Of a stretch of 64,000 bases of DNA, positions 43,601 through 53,336 are shown piece after piece. Under the pieces are notes generated by a model. The model was given only the letters and a program-made list of their open reading frames with translations, had not been told where the DNA came from and made no database searches. Position numbers and translations under genes: made by a program. Position 1 is the stretch's first letter. Every line of letters begins with the position of its first letter. The DNA comes from Leishmania martiniquensis (taxonomy: Eukaryota > Euglenozoa > Kinetoplastea > Trypanosomatida > Trypanosomatidae): the NCBI RefSeq assembly GCF_017916325.1, contig NC_090146.1, forward strand, positions 67,001-131,000. Direction: 5' to 3'.

Positions 43601-44282
43601 CCTCGCTGACATCGCCAAGTATCCCATCTCGGCTTGGAAGCGGTGCAACGACACGATTTATCACCTTCGTCGCCGTGGCGCCTCACTGCGTCGCTTACTG
43701 GAGGGGGTGACGTCCATGAGCGGCAGCAGGTCGCCGCTGATGGTGCCGGGGAGCAGCAGCGTGCGGGCACAAGACAGTCACCTCCACCAGGCAGGGGGCC
43801 TCTCCGCTGGTGAAATGAGCACAAATGACGGCAGCCGAGTGTTGGTGCGTGTCGGCAGGCACTGCAACGGTGGCACTGGCGCGGCGGACGAGGCTGGTAC
43901 CGACGACGAGGCCTTTAACCTAGAGCACCTGAGCGCCATTCAGCAGTCGGTCCTCGTGGCGCGGCGCATGCGTAAACTCGTGCGACACGTGGAGCGCGTG
44001 GCGAAGCTCACCGACGCGCGTCGCCGCGCAAAGGAGCACGCCAAGAATAGGAGAGGGTCGGCTTCTCCCGAAGGCTCTGGCCACTTAGCGACGGCTGCAG
44101 CCGACGTGGTGAGCGGGAGTGATGACGCGCCGAGTAGGCGAGGCGAAGCGGTGGCGGCGATGGACAGTGCCGAATCCTGCAGTATCGAGCGTGCGGCCAG
44201 CGTCGTGGCGGCCTCCGTAGCGGCCGCCGCAGCCGCGTCGCCCTCCGCCTCGCTCGTCGTTGGCGAAGAGCACACGTTTTAG
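40686..44282 (+). CDS. PIF1-type DNA helicase, copy 2, with AT-hook-like motifs
   Basis: The protein has 1198 residues. The N-terminus (MFRHLASSFVAQQTATQLAV...) is presequence-like. Two AT-hook-type cores follow: KKRGRPRGRK (about 79-88) and SAGRPRKSRE (about 230-239). The helicase core begins LNDEQRRVIDIALRGHHMYI. Walker A is GSAGTGKT (453-460, Lys 459) and Walker B is DVIIIDE (517-523). GGVQIILCGDFLQLGCI is motif III. Motifs V and VI sit in the 155-bp block shared with copy 1. The C-terminal 250 residues are Ala/Ser/Arg-rich. The gene lies 2.35 kb downstream of copy 1 in the same orientation, so the two are an old tandem duplication. Outside the shared block they differ at roughly half of the core residues by eye. 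Function is DNA unwinding, probably in the mitochondrion. Confidence 0.93.
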   Translation: MFRHLASSFVAQQTATQLAVRTDLRSGMVLLHSAVANTHTSVRVPHSVAAALSRASSNAHFTGMRWQSSSPTPPKSESGKKRGRPRGRKTRRSTSTAAVVDTRTGTTASDIARAEADATLEAAVAAVAQQVFVSSAEPVPVPPAPLRKASVLGAPGATLPNAQAAKLVEPPTPAAEASRDTSDTSAAASDSAPSVDKATLEVQQLQANAAAASAETPASATAEVMVKPKRSAGRPRKSRESANTPAAVTTAEVPAARANLAADSLRADLEEESFFSSLLSPTGDGSKVAELRESTLVYNALTGRMTSETSLTMQCLRELGFGVSEERHVVMNAPEALNELAERVRAGTAALPTKWPVTLARVIGTVIMNRNISDPAKALEQMIQVKTNSVMRSRYASVVSAANSDVDAAIAEAAAQQAPMSGGHDPDEAIELNDEQRRVIDIALRGHHMYIGGSAGTGKTVLLRSVARRLQAHRLRVAMTATTGVAGCHIGGSTFHHALGVTSRGEFTRRSIILDYDVIIIDEVSMFPQSLFEEFDRVLREEAGTPELPFGGVQIILCGDFLQLGCINESSLIGSPLFHKNFVKVRLETQVRQTADSKFANDLQLMRLGIVPSDLSTTVQLLPPGTMVDSAVNLLPTNKEVHAANERQLQELPGDPLTLTPETGITSLQCETTATLLLRTTPDFNESEFARHTRSLLQATLDLPRASLLSLYRVYEDGHVMRVMLPPGESVAWRDAMRERFLEIAGLLNDLELGATVTEIVPNGDGLHTPETEEYLHKVMSKHPIAQPLTLKKGCRVLLRSNLSSNLVNGSIGTVVDFVECREESFPEYIKTEAVKRCIDRYRVFCLTECGMPVPMVPVVQFYSGEKIAVPPWEFSVGGGPSTHFYSLSSVALPLSLAYAFTVHKVQGLTLVGRVHLELSRMWPCDHLLYVAMSRVRNPEQLSMSSFSASMVVANDTCVQFDKALRGALQLTLADIAKYPISAWKRCNDTIYHLRRRGASLRRLLEGVTSMSGSRSPLMVPGSSSVRAQDSHLHQAGGLSAGEMSTNDGSRVLVRVGRHCNGGTGAADEAGTDDEAFNLEHLSAIQQSVLVARRMRKLVRHVERVAKLTDARRRAKEHAKNRRGSASPEGSGHLATAAADVVSGSDDAPSRRGEAVAAMDSAESCSIERAASVVAASVAAAAAASPSASLVVGEEHTF
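43356..43510 (+). repeat. 155-bp block identical to 37829-37983 (PIF1 copy 2)
   Basis: This is the second copy of the identical block, offset by 5527 bp. The adjacent bases differ on both sides (T/C before, T/G after), which defines the ends. Confidence 0.93.
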
Positions 44283-46495
44283 ACCTCTCTTTCTCTCTCC
44301 CTCCCTTCCTCTCGCTCTCTCCAGACAGACTAGGTTTCTCTTTTCGTGACTGTGTGTGCGTATGCGGGTCGGCGGGCCTCGATGTACTCGGTGTCCACTC
44401 CCCTCCCTTCTCTTCCCTCTCCCCCATTCCTCTCTCTCTCTTCACTTTTGGAGAAGTGCCGGAACTGATTTGGCGTTGCTGGCCGGTGCGTGCGTGCAAG
44501 CACGCAGCTGCGTGCTCGACTCTTGCACGTCTATGTGCGCGTGTGTGTCCTTCCTGTGACCGCAGTTTTGGTGTCCACTTCCCTTACCCCCTCATTGGTG
44601 CGCAGACGCTCATCAGCACGCCTACGGCCGTATCGCTTCTGCACCGCAGCGCTATTTGTCGACATACTTTTTTTGCGTTTATGAACGCCCCACTCCTGTT
44701 GTGTGTCATGAATGAGGTACCGCCGCCCACAGGGGCGAGTGTCTGTGCGCGTTGGTGCGCACCATCACGATCACCTCCACCTCCACTCTTTCTCTGGCAA
44801 TCCGATTTTTTTTACTATCGCATTGCTGCATACACACACACACGCACGCATGCACACACCCCTTTCCTTCATGCCTTCATCCCCATTCCTCTGTGTGTGT
44901 GTGTGTGTGTTTGTGCCGGTGTGTGTGTGTGTGTGTCAATGTTCTCTCTCTCTCCATAGATGCACGTGTACTTTGCAACTCCTCCCTTCCCTATATACAC
45001 ACATGCCTATACGCATACACGCTCGCACACCTACACGTGTGTGTGTGTGTGTGTGTGTAGGGGAGGGGGGAGGCGTACTTCCCTGGGATGACACACGACA
45101 GAGACTAGGGTCCAATGACGGGCGCGGCTCAGATATGGAGAGGAAGGGGTGGAGGGCAAAGAGGAGCGGTTGTCCCAAGCACAAGGAAGCCGAAAATATC
45201 AGAGACGCTGACGGCGCATCGGTACGCCCACAAGCTCCCATGGAAGCCACACCGCCCCTGATGGATGCGTCTCCTGGCCCCTCTCGGCCGGCGCGCCCTC
45301 CTCTCTCGGACATGGGCCCGTCCCCTCACAGGCCCTTTTCTCGTGCGTTCCCCTTTTACGTTGCGTGCCTGTATTGTGTGCGTGTTTGCGTGAACGTGTC
45401 ACGTGTGTTCAAGTATGTTTGCCTAGCTTTCGGTGCTGCTGCCCCAGGCTGGTCACTCTTGTACGTCTCCCTCTCCCTCCTCCGTCTCTTCGTTGCTGTG
45501 TTGTCGTTAGATGTACCGAAGGCAATAAGGCTCTGCCCCCCCTCCCTCCTCTCCCGCGACACACATACACACGCACACAAATATTTATATTGTCGTGCGG
45601 TGCTTATGCGCCGTATATACACAGTATATATGTATATATGCTCGTGTGTATGCGTGGGTGGGTGGGCGGGTGGGTGTCTTTGTCGCCCCCTCTGATCCGT
45701 TTGCAGGAACGTCTTCCCTGTCGCCCTAAAAGACGTCGATGGATTTCCTTTTGCAGCCGTGTGTGAAGCTCCGCGTCTGCGATCCCCTCCTCCTCCTCCT
45801 CCCTTCACACTGAGGCTTTCTCGTTACAGCTCCAAATACGCAAAAAAAAGGAAATCGGAAAGAGCCGCTGAATGGTGGTGTGCCCTCGCGTCGAGGCACT
45901 TCAGCGTGGATCGGGCGTGGCTGTTTTGTGTTGGCGGCATAAGTATGGGTCTGTGTGCAGGGGAGGGGGCTGGCGCACCGCACGCCCACACATCGTTGCT
46001 GACATCAGAGGAGGCGCCGCCTCGCCCTCCTCCGCCACTCTGGAGGAGAGAGCGCGTCACGGCTCAACTGGTGAACGGTCAACAAACGCACCTGTATACT
46101 CGCAGTGTTCCCGTCGAAATGGGGCTGCTGCGCACGTTGGCCCAAGGCGGACGCGCTATGCTCTCTCTCTCGATCAGCGCACTGCAAGCTCAAACGCACC
46201 CCCCCCTCTTCGCTCCTACTCTCCTCTCCCCCTCTCTCTTGTGGAACCCCCTTCTGTTAGTCGGTGGTATCCGTGCCTGCACAGCTACACGCGCGTATTT
46301 TTGAGTGCATCATCTTCCGGGCATCGACACGGAGATACAAGGTTGCTCGCAGCGCTCACGGGGTACCATCGCAGCGGGAACAAGAGCCCCCCTGCGACGC
46401 CCGCAGAGACTCTGCACGAGGAACGGAGCGAGAGAGAGACGTCATAGCTGCAGGCAGCAGTAACCGCAGCGTCCACCACCTCCTCCTCCAGGCAC
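44283..46495 (+). other. Intergenic spacer, 2.2 kb, rich in GT, CA and TA tracts
   Basis: C/T-rich sequence follows the stop codon (44285-44330). GT tracts lie at about 44896-44912, 44921-44937 and 45038-45058. A GGGGAGGGGGG motif lies at about 45060-45071 and TATATA-type tracts at about 45610-45641. A pyrimidine tract at about 46199-46245 precedes the next gene. A 327-codon open frame (44712-45695) translates mostly to Cys-Val, Thr-His and Leu-Ser repeats and is not a gene. Confidence 0.55.
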
Positions 46496-48004
46496 ATGGG
46501 TTACAAGCGCAAGAACAACAAGAGGGCGCGAAGCATTGCAGCACGAAAGGTGGAGAAAGCAGCAGCAGTAGCAGCTGCTGAAAAAATCGCAACTGTCGGT
46601 GACGATGATGATCATAGCAGCGCTGTCGAGCTTTGTAACACCGGCCTCTCTTCAGCACCCTCGGCCGGTGATAAGGATGTGCCCCGTGCGTCGGCGGCCA
46701 TCAGCGCCACGTGCAGAAGCAGTACGGCCGCTGCTGCGTCGGTGAATGAAGCAAAGTTGGAGGATGCAGACGCCGAAGCCGCGTGTCAAGCGGAGCAGAG
46801 CGAGACGCAGCAGCAGTCCGGTGCCTCTGGTGACCGGTGCTCCTTGAGCACGTCAGGGCTCCTGTTCTCTGCGCCGCCCACTCCGGCTGACCTGGCCCTC
46901 TTGAATGCAGCAAGTGGTGCGGCGGGACTTCCATCTCTGCTGGCTGCGACCCACCTGCCGTGTATTGCTGGCAGCACTCCTTGCCGCCCTCAAGAGAGTG
47001 TGGATGAGGGCGGCGAGGGCAACTATGTGGCCTACGTACTTTCGGAACAGTGGAGTGATGCTGCCACCGTGTCCATGACGATTTGGGGGGTCTACTCCCC
47101 GCGCAGTGGGGACTGCCTGCAAGTGGTGCACTGGCATCACCTCCCTGTTGCAAATGGGTCGCCTGTCACGAGCGGTGATCACCACATGTCTCCGGCTTCC
47201 TGCGATGCGCAACAGACGAGGGAGCTCATCATGAGCGTCAATGCCGACGGTCTGTGCTTCATGCTCGCGCCCTCCTCGCTGGTATCTGTCGAGGGAGGTG
47301 GCGCGGCAGGATCCATGACGCCGGCCTCGGCCTCCTCAGAGTCAGACGCTGCCGCATCAGCAGCAGCAGCGGCGTCGGCTTCGGCAGATGTCTACTGGGT
47401 GATCCCCTCTGTGTTGAAAGAGAGCTTCTTAGCGCTCCTCCACGCCCAAGAGTGGCTGCGCAAGACACCGCTTCACCACTCAACTCCCGAAGCATGTCCC
47501 CGCAGCCTTGAGTGTCACGGCTGGCGTGTTCGGCCCCACCCATCGCGGTGGGCACACGTCACGCCATACCTGGCGGCGGCGGTGGCGGCTGAAGCGGCAG
47601 AAGGGTGTAAGCCGCACGCGGCGCTGTCGCCGCCAACTGTCGCGCCGGTGGCGCCAAAGCGCAAAATGAAGAAGGCAAAGCGGCAAAGCAGCCCTCACCC
47701 GCCGCCACGCGCGCAGCCTCAGCAGCAGTCAGTCATCACGGCACCTGCTAATGTGTCTCAGCAGATGGTGGACGCCACCAACAACATGCTCGCAGCTAAC
47801 GGCGCACCGTCGTCGTCGCGGCTTCAGTACAGGGTTCCTTACGTGGCGGCCGTGCAGCAGCATCCGAAAAGTTGCAGCGGTGCAACCGAATCGCGCGGGC
47901 CGTTGGCAGCCGATTCGGCCATAGCTGACACGCCAGTGGTCCTCCTCCTCGGTAATCGCATCGCCGCATACCCAACCGGCGACGCATGTAGCGCAACGGT
48001 GTGA
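46496..48004 (+). CDS. Hypothetical protein with basic N-terminus and central NLS-like patch
   Basis: The protein has 502 residues and I do not recognise it. It starts MGYKRKNNKRARSIAARKVE, a strongly basic segment. An Ala/Ser-rich region follows to about residue 170. The most protein-like part is about 180-260 (VAYVLSEQWSDAATVSMTIW, then GVYSPRSGDCLQVVHW), and about 300-365 contains YWVIPSVLKESFLALLHAQE and WRVRPHPSRWAHVTPYLAAA. A lysine-rich patch KRKMKKAKRQ near 395 could be a nuclear or nucleolar signal. The C-terminal 100 residues are Ala/Pro/Gln-rich. No membrane span or catalytic motif is visible. The ATG sits right after pyrimidine-rich sequence with CAG at 46489-46491. Confidence 0.65.
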   Translation: MGYKRKNNKRARSIAARKVEKAAAVAAAEKIATVGDDDDHSSAVELCNTGLSSAPSAGDKDVPRASAAISATCRSSTAAAASVNEAKLEDADAEAACQAEQSETQQQSGASGDRCSLSTSGLLFSAPPTPADLALLNAASGAAGLPSLLAATHLPCIAGSTPCRPQESVDEGGEGNYVAYVLSEQWSDAATVSMTIWGVYSPRSGDCLQVVHWHHLPVANGSPVTSGDHHMSPASCDAQQTRELIMSVNADGLCFMLAPSSLVSVEGGGAAGSMTPASASSESDAAASAAAAASASADVYWVIPSVLKESFLALLHAQEWLRKTPLHHSTPEACPRSLECHGWRVRPHPSRWAHVTPYLAAAVAAEAAEGCKPHAALSPPTVAPVAPKRKMKKAKRQSSPHPPPRAQPQQQSVITAPANVSQQMVDATNNMLAANGAPSSSRLQYRVPYVAAVQQHPKSCSGATESRGPLAADSAIADTPVVLLLGNRIAAYPTGDACSATV

Positions 48005-48969
48005 GAGAGAGACGAAGCGGCATTACGGATGCGTCCCCCACCCCTCCCTGCCGCTTCAGTGACTGTCGTGGCGCTGTTGAAGTGGGGTTCCAGTAGAGCG
48101 CAGATCGATACTGTGAGCACTGCGCCTATGGCCTTCATGTGCGTGGTCCTGCGTGCTTGTCTCGGGTTTCCTCTATCCTCCATCCCGTCACTCTTTCCCC
48201 CCCTCCCCATGCACACACACACACACCCTCCAGTAGGGCTTTTCACCGTTCTGCTTGTTTAGTTCACCTGCTGCCGACTGCAGTGCCACTGCAAGACATC
48301 TCCTCAGTAAAGAAATTGCCTGTCGGGGGGAGGGGGGGGTTGAAGGCGCGGTCTTTTGCCCATCAGCCCACGCGTCCCTCATCCCTCACAGACACAAACG
48401 CAAGCACCTCCTTATCTTGTTCACCCGTGTGCGCACCTGCAGATGACGCGGATGCCACTCAGGCAGCTGATTGAGGGCGTCACTCGGGGGGGAGTGCATT
48501 GCATCGAGGAGACCCTCTCCCCCCCACCCCATATGACGCATATTTCCGTCAGCGTCTCTCACTCAATGCACTTCTCTCGGCCTCGGCGTGATGTGTGCAA
48601 GTCAACAGCGGACCCTTTTCCGTTCTCCTCTCCTCCTTCACTGACGCACACACTCACACGCTCTCTCTCCCACCCCCTCCCTTTCGCCTCGGTGCACACA
48701 CGCCGCCTTTCCGTACGCGCGCGCGCGGCCCATACGCGCTTTATCGAAGAATTCACAGCTGCGTCCATCTACTCTGCTCTCGCTCACGCTTTCCACCACA
48801 GCCTCGACCATCTTCCCGGCTCCTCTTTACCGATTCACCCGTCCACCACCTGCCAGACGCTTCTAGCAGCGAATCAAGCGACTGTCGAGGTGGCCACACG
48901 ATTCTTCCCTCTGCTTGTTTCTTTACTCGCCCTGTCCACACGCCGAGGCACCCCCATCCGCCATCCGTC
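48005..48969 (+). other. Intergenic spacer, 0.97 kb
   Basis: It contains a CA tract at about 48210-48224, a G6AG8 motif at about 48325-48339, and C/T-rich tracts at about 48500-48520 and 48615-48690. A T/C-rich segment at about 48902-48925 is the probable splice region for the 14-3-3 gene. Confidence 0.5.
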
Positions 48970-49731
48970 ATGACCTCCGTCTTCAAAATACCGGAGAAGC
49001 GCGAGGAGCTCGTCTACATGGCAAAGCTCGCGGAGCAGTGCGAGCGCCATGACGAAATCCTATTCTGCATGAAGCGCGTTGTCAAAATGAACCCGAAGCT
49101 GACCAGTGAGGAGCGGAATCTGCTCTCGGCTGCCTACAAGTACATTATCAGTGCCCGTCGCGCGTGCTGGCGCAGCATGAGCTCCATGGCGCACAAGGAG
49201 GACAGCCACAAGGCCAAGACGGCGAGTCTCTTCAGCGGCTTCCAGCAGCAGGTCGAGAAGGAGCTGGCGGAGATTTGCTCAGACATCCTGGAGCTGCTGG
49301 ACAAGTACCTCATCCCGGCCGCTGACAGCGACGAGAGCAACGTATACTACTACAAGCTCAAGGGCGACTACCACCGCTACTTTGCCGAGGTCGAGTCTAG
49401 CTCGGACACGCAGAAGAACCTTGCCCTGGAGGCGTACAAGAAGGCGTCCGAGTTCATGACCTCGCTGAAGCCAACCTCGCCGATCCGTCTCGGCCTCGCC
49501 CTCAACTTCTCTGTCTTCTACTACGAGATTCTGCGGAGCCCCGACAAGGGCTGCCAGCTCGCTCGTCAGGCCTTCGAGGAGGCCCTGAGCGATCCAGAGG
49601 TGCTGGATGAGGAGCAGCACAAGGAGTCGGCGCTAATCATGCAGCTGCTGCGCGACAACCTCGCGCTCTGGACCGAGGACTCTCGCCCGGAGGGGCAGGA
49701 TGACGGGACGGCGATGGAAGAGCTCGAGTAA
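48970..49731 (+). CDS. 14-3-3 family protein
   Basis: The protein has 253 residues, typical for 14-3-3. Helix blocks run in family order: LVYMAKLAEQCERHDEILFC, SEERNLLSAAYKYIISARRA, VYYYKLKGDYHRYFAEV, and near the end ESALIMQLLRDNLALWTED, equivalent to the canonical STLIMQLLRDNLTLWTSD. The phosphopeptide-binding basic cluster is present: Lys 57, Arg 64, Arg 136 and Tyr 137. The acidic C-terminal tail is normal. 14-3-3 proteins are cytosolic dimers that bind phospho-Ser/Thr sites and regulate many targets. The upstream in-frame open sequence is pyrimidine-rich spacer, so the start is set at 48970. Trypanosomatids have two 14-3-3 isoforms, and the chromosomal setting suggests the one I recall on Leishmania chromosome 11. 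Confidence 0.96.
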   Translation: MTSVFKIPEKREELVYMAKLAEQCERHDEILFCMKRVVKMNPKLTSEERNLLSAAYKYIISARRACWRSMSSMAHKEDSHKAKTASLFSGFQQQVEKELAEICSDILELLDKYLIPAADSDESNVYYYKLKGDYHRYFAEVESSSDTQKNLALEAYKKASEFMTSLKPTSPIRLGLALNFSVFYYEILRSPDKGCQLARQAFEEALSDPEVLDEEQHKESALIMQLLRDNLALWTEDSRPEGQDDGTAMEELE

Positions 49732-52265
49732 CGAAGAAGACGGTCTGCACAATCGCACGCAAGGCCGGCGGCGGCGGCGGCGGCGCTTTGGATCGGGAAG
49801 CGCTGACGACGTGCATAAGGTGTGTGGAGGTGGCGAGGTGGAGCAGATGCGCGTAATCAAGCGCACACCCCACAAGCGTCCCTCTTGCGATGCGCCTCAC
49901 CACCAACAACACTACCACTCATCGTCCCTCTGTCGCAGCGATTTTTTTCCCAGCTCACTCTCTCGCGCTCACCCGCGTATCATGTCGCCCTCAATCTTCA
50001 TGCATATATATATATATATATAATGGCTGTGTGTATATAGAGAATCAAAGGCCTTTGCATCTGCGCTTGTGCTCCGCTGTCTTGTTCGCACCCCTCCTCC
50101 TCTTCCGCTGATGTCAGGGGGGAGGGGGGCCTTTCCCGCGCGCTCTCTCCCCTCTCCTATCTTTGACGAAGGTGTAGAGGAAGGGGAAGGGGAGTGGAGA
50201 GAAGAGAGAGAGAGCGGCGCCGCGATGGTCCGACGTGCTGTGTGTGTGTCTGTCTGTGTGTATTTCTTTTTTTTCTTTTCGTTCCCTTTGTGTCTGTATG
50301 GCCCAACGGCATCCATCGCATCGGTGCAGTGCGTATTTGTTGGTGTGCCCACCCACCCACCACCCTCCGTTATGCTCGACTGGCGCGTGTGTGTGTGTAT
50401 ATACATCTATTTGTGCGTGCGTGCCTGTGTAGGGGGGAGGGGGGAGCCTCCTTCCCACCCTCTTTAACTCTCTCCCTCACACACACATGCATACGACGTC
50501 CTGTCTTGTCGATATCTGCCGTGGTATTCTGCGTCAGTGTCATACGTGAAGGCTGCGGTGAGGAGGGTAAGGTGGTCGAGTTGGGCAAGGGGAGGTGAAT
50601 GTTTTTTTGGCCAGGGCGTTGGTGTCCGGTCCCTCGCTCGTTCCCCTCCCCTCGAGTTGCACTTGCTCCTTATTTACTCGCGCTGTTACGCCTTCATGCG
50701 GGCGCACGTCTTGGTGCCCCATACCGTATGCACGTGTGGATCTGTGTGTGTGTGTGTGTACCCCTCGCGCCTCCCAATGGGGCGATGTCAAGCGGTGGCC
50801 TCTTCGTGGATAGTGCGTAGGGGGGAGAGTGACGAGAGACGCACACAGAAAAGGGAAGAGGGAAAGCCAACGGTAAATATACCTCTTAGAACGAAAGCGA
50901 AGGGGAGGAACGGGAGGGGGAGGGGGGAGCCAACAATGGCGGCAATGGCGACAGAGAAAGAGAGAGGTGCACACGGGAGGGTGTGTGGGGGGGGGAGGGG
51001 GCACCGACAACGCCAAGTACGATAGTTTAAGAATAAAAATATATCCCGAGCGCGTTCCCCTCCCCCTCCCCCACCCCGGCCAAAGGAGAGGGAATACTCA
51101 CACGCGCAGTCGACAGCGGGCAGGGAGGGGGAAGGGGGAGAGTTCTCTTGGCGCTTTCTGTGTTGGGAGGGGAGATACACATACGCATGTATATGTATAT
51201 ATGTGTATACCGCTGATGCCCTCTCTGCCTGCCCCACCCACCCACCCACACCCACCCCTCGTCTCTCCCTTCTCTCCCCACGTGTATGCACGTCGGCGTA
51301 TGTACGCAAATATGTATAGGTCGAGAGATCGATGCACACGCGCCCACACGCACCGCTGTATCCGTTCATCCATCTACACATACATACATATATATATATA
51401 GGAAGTTAGAATAAAATGCCTGCCTGCCTGCCACCACCCTTCCCCTTTTGTGCTCGCCACTTCCTCTCTCACCTTTGCTAAATCGTATGGCCCGTTTTTT
51501 TGGTGTGGTGTATGCTTCCGTTCTTTGCTGTGACGTCGAGCCTTAGTCAAACACGCGGAGCTCCCCTTGCCCAAACTGGAGAACTGAAGCGGGAGGAGCG
51601 CCGCCCTCTTCTGTGCCATCGTCTATGCGTGCGAGTTCCCTTTCACACACATCCCTGCCTCCCACCCACCCCCCTGGAAGCGCTCGATTCGCTCGTGCAT
51701 GCGCTGATGGCTTCGAGTAGAGGATCCGCTCGCGTCATCCTTCCGCTAGGTGGGCGTAAGATGCCGAGCTCTAGGCGATCCAGGGCAGAAGGGAGGCGTG
51801 GAGGAGAGGCGAGGCCTCGCCTCCACTCCTCCCGTTCCCTTCGAAGAATCTCCACGTCACCAACGTGCGTGCTCGCGGCTTCTCTCGTGGGCAACGAATT
51901 TCGGCGGGGAGCAGCAAAGTCGATGGCCAACGCACGTCTGCGTGCATCCGCCCCGATTTGCAGTTTTCGGTGTGAATGGTGCGCCCACTCGGCTTCTGTG
52001 TACTGCTGTGCCCCCACCACCACCACCCGACCCCACTCCTCCGCACTGGCTCTCGTCTCCCCTCTTGCTTGAACCTTAGCACACCTCACATACACCGAAC
52101 CCACTCGCCCGGCGTTCATGAGCGACCTCTGCCACAAAATTGCAGCGAGATACGCGTGGCCCGCCGCCGCATAGCTATTTTTTTTCTTTGCTGTTAGGGC
52201 CAATCGGCTGGTGCTAAAAGCTCCTTCGAGTGTGCACGACTGGGAGCGTCGCTGCCGTTAGCGGA
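49732..52265 (+). other. Intergenic spacer, 2.53 kb, many simple repeats
   Basis: Right after the 14-3-3 stop there is a GGC repeat (about 49766-49785). A (TA)9-type tract lies at about 50004-50022. G6AG6-like motifs lie at about 50117-50129 and 50431-50443, and a long G10AG5 run at about 50984-51000. TA/GTATA tracts lie near 51189-51210 and 51388-51400. GT tracts occur near 50238, 50387 and 50743. No protein-like frame was found. The region ends with a clear pyrimidine tract before the OPA3-like gene. Confidence 0.55.
52178..52197 (+). promoter_or_regulatory. Candidate polypyrimidine tract and splice acceptor for the OPA3-like gene
   Basis: A T-rich run ending CTTTGCTGTTAG places AG at 52196-52197, 68 nt before the ATG at 52266. 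Any in-frame start upstream of this site is excluded if it is used. Confidence 0.5.
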
Positions 52266-53336
52266 ATGGTGGCGCTACCGGCGTTTAAGTTCGCCTTCCT
52301 GGCCATTCGTCAGGTGTCGCGTCCTGTCGCGAAGCAGATCGTATCACGCGCGAATACGAAGCGTGGCGTGACGTACTGCGTGTGCATTGGACTGGGCCGC
52401 TTCTCACTCGGCCTCTCCGGCGTCATATCGGAGTGGACGCGAGCTGAGGAGCGAAAGCAACAAGCCGCGAAGCGCACGTCAGAGGAGAAAGCTGCCGAGG
52501 CTGGCGAATCAGCGCCTCGTGAGGATGCAGCGGTGGCGGCCATGGGTGCGGCGGGCAAGGCATCGGCGACAGCAAGCGGCTGCGAGGCAGCAGCAGCAGC
52601 AGCAACCGCGGCAGGATCGAGTAGCAGCCTTAGCACCGCCACCACAGCCACAGCGACCACCACCGCTGCGATGAAAGCGCAGGCGATCGATGCCGTGGAG
52701 TCGAGCGCAGCAGCGACGGCAGCGAATTCAGCTGCTACGCCGGCAACCGTTACACCTCGGTCTCGCTCACTGCTGCAGAGCGTCGTCTACGGCCCGCAGC
52801 CCCAGGGCAAGGTGGTGGACACATACGACAGCAGCGTCTTTCTCGATCCTTCGCGGACTGTCGGCGAGGCCGCCCGCGTCTTCATCCGCTACCCGACTCG
52901 CAGTGCCTGGGATGTGTTCCGGCAGACGTTTCTTGCCCCCTTTCCCGAGGATCGGCTCGTGGCAGCCGGCGCTGACCTGCTCATCGAGCTGGTAGCATAC
53001 ACTCTGCTGTGCACGTTGCTTGTCGTGGAGCTTCACCAGCAGTCTCGCATGTCGGCAGCGAAGGAGGCCCACCTGCAGGCTCGCCTGGAGGCGATCGAGG
53101 CGAAGGTGAACGAGCTGGTGGAGTACAGCAAGAGCGCAGCCTCCTCGCCGCCGTTGGAGGAATTGTCTCCACTGCGGGAGCCACGCGTGGCAGGGCGGCT
53201 CAGTGGCCTCTGGAGTGCCGTCGCCGGTGGCGTCGGCTTCGCTGGGGGTACCCTGCTCAGACGCAGCGGAGGGAGCGATAAGGGCGGTGTCGGTGACAGC
53301 GGCTGCAAACTCACAGCCGAGGAGCGCGAGCAATAG
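52266..53336 (+). CDS. OPA3-like mitochondrial protein with a long central insert
   Basis: The protein has 356 residues, twice the length of human OPA3 (about 179). The N-terminus VALPAFKFAFLAIRQVSRPV, followed by AKQIVSRA, fits the OPA3 opening (FPxxKLxxLxIRQxSKPxA). A Cys-containing stretch follows (GVTYCVCIGLGRFSL). Residues about 80-165 are an Ala/Ser/Thr low-complexity insert. The domain appears to resume near 165 with SVVYGPQP and reaches the conserved membrane-like helix ADLLIELVAYTLLCTLLVVE (about 238-257). A coiled segment LQARLEAIEAKVNELVEY follows. OPA3 proteins associate with mitochondrial membranes and affect mitochondrial shape and lipid balance. The ATG is the first after the candidate splice acceptor. 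Confidence 0.78.
   Translation: MVALPAFKFAFLAIRQVSRPVAKQIVSRANTKRGVTYCVCIGLGRFSLGLSGVISEWTRAEERKQQAAKRTSEEKAAEAGESAPREDAAVAAMGAAGKASATASGCEAAAAAATAAGSSSSLSTATTATATTTAAMKAQAIDAVESSAAATAANSAATPATVTPRSRSLLQSVVYGPQPQGKVVDTYDSSVFLDPSRTVGEAARVFIRYPTRSAWDVFRQTFLAPFPEDRLVAAGADLLIELVAYTLLCTLLVVELHQQSRMSAAKEAHLQARLEAIEAKVNELVEYSKSAASSPPLEELSPLREPRVAGRLSGLWSAVAGGVGFAGGTLLRRSGGSDKGGVGDSGCKLTAEEREQ

Noticed and set aside
44712..45695. 327-codon open frame between PIF1 copy 2 and the next gene
   Set aside because: It is composed largely of translated GT and CA tracts (Cys-Val and His-Thr runs). There is no protein-like core.
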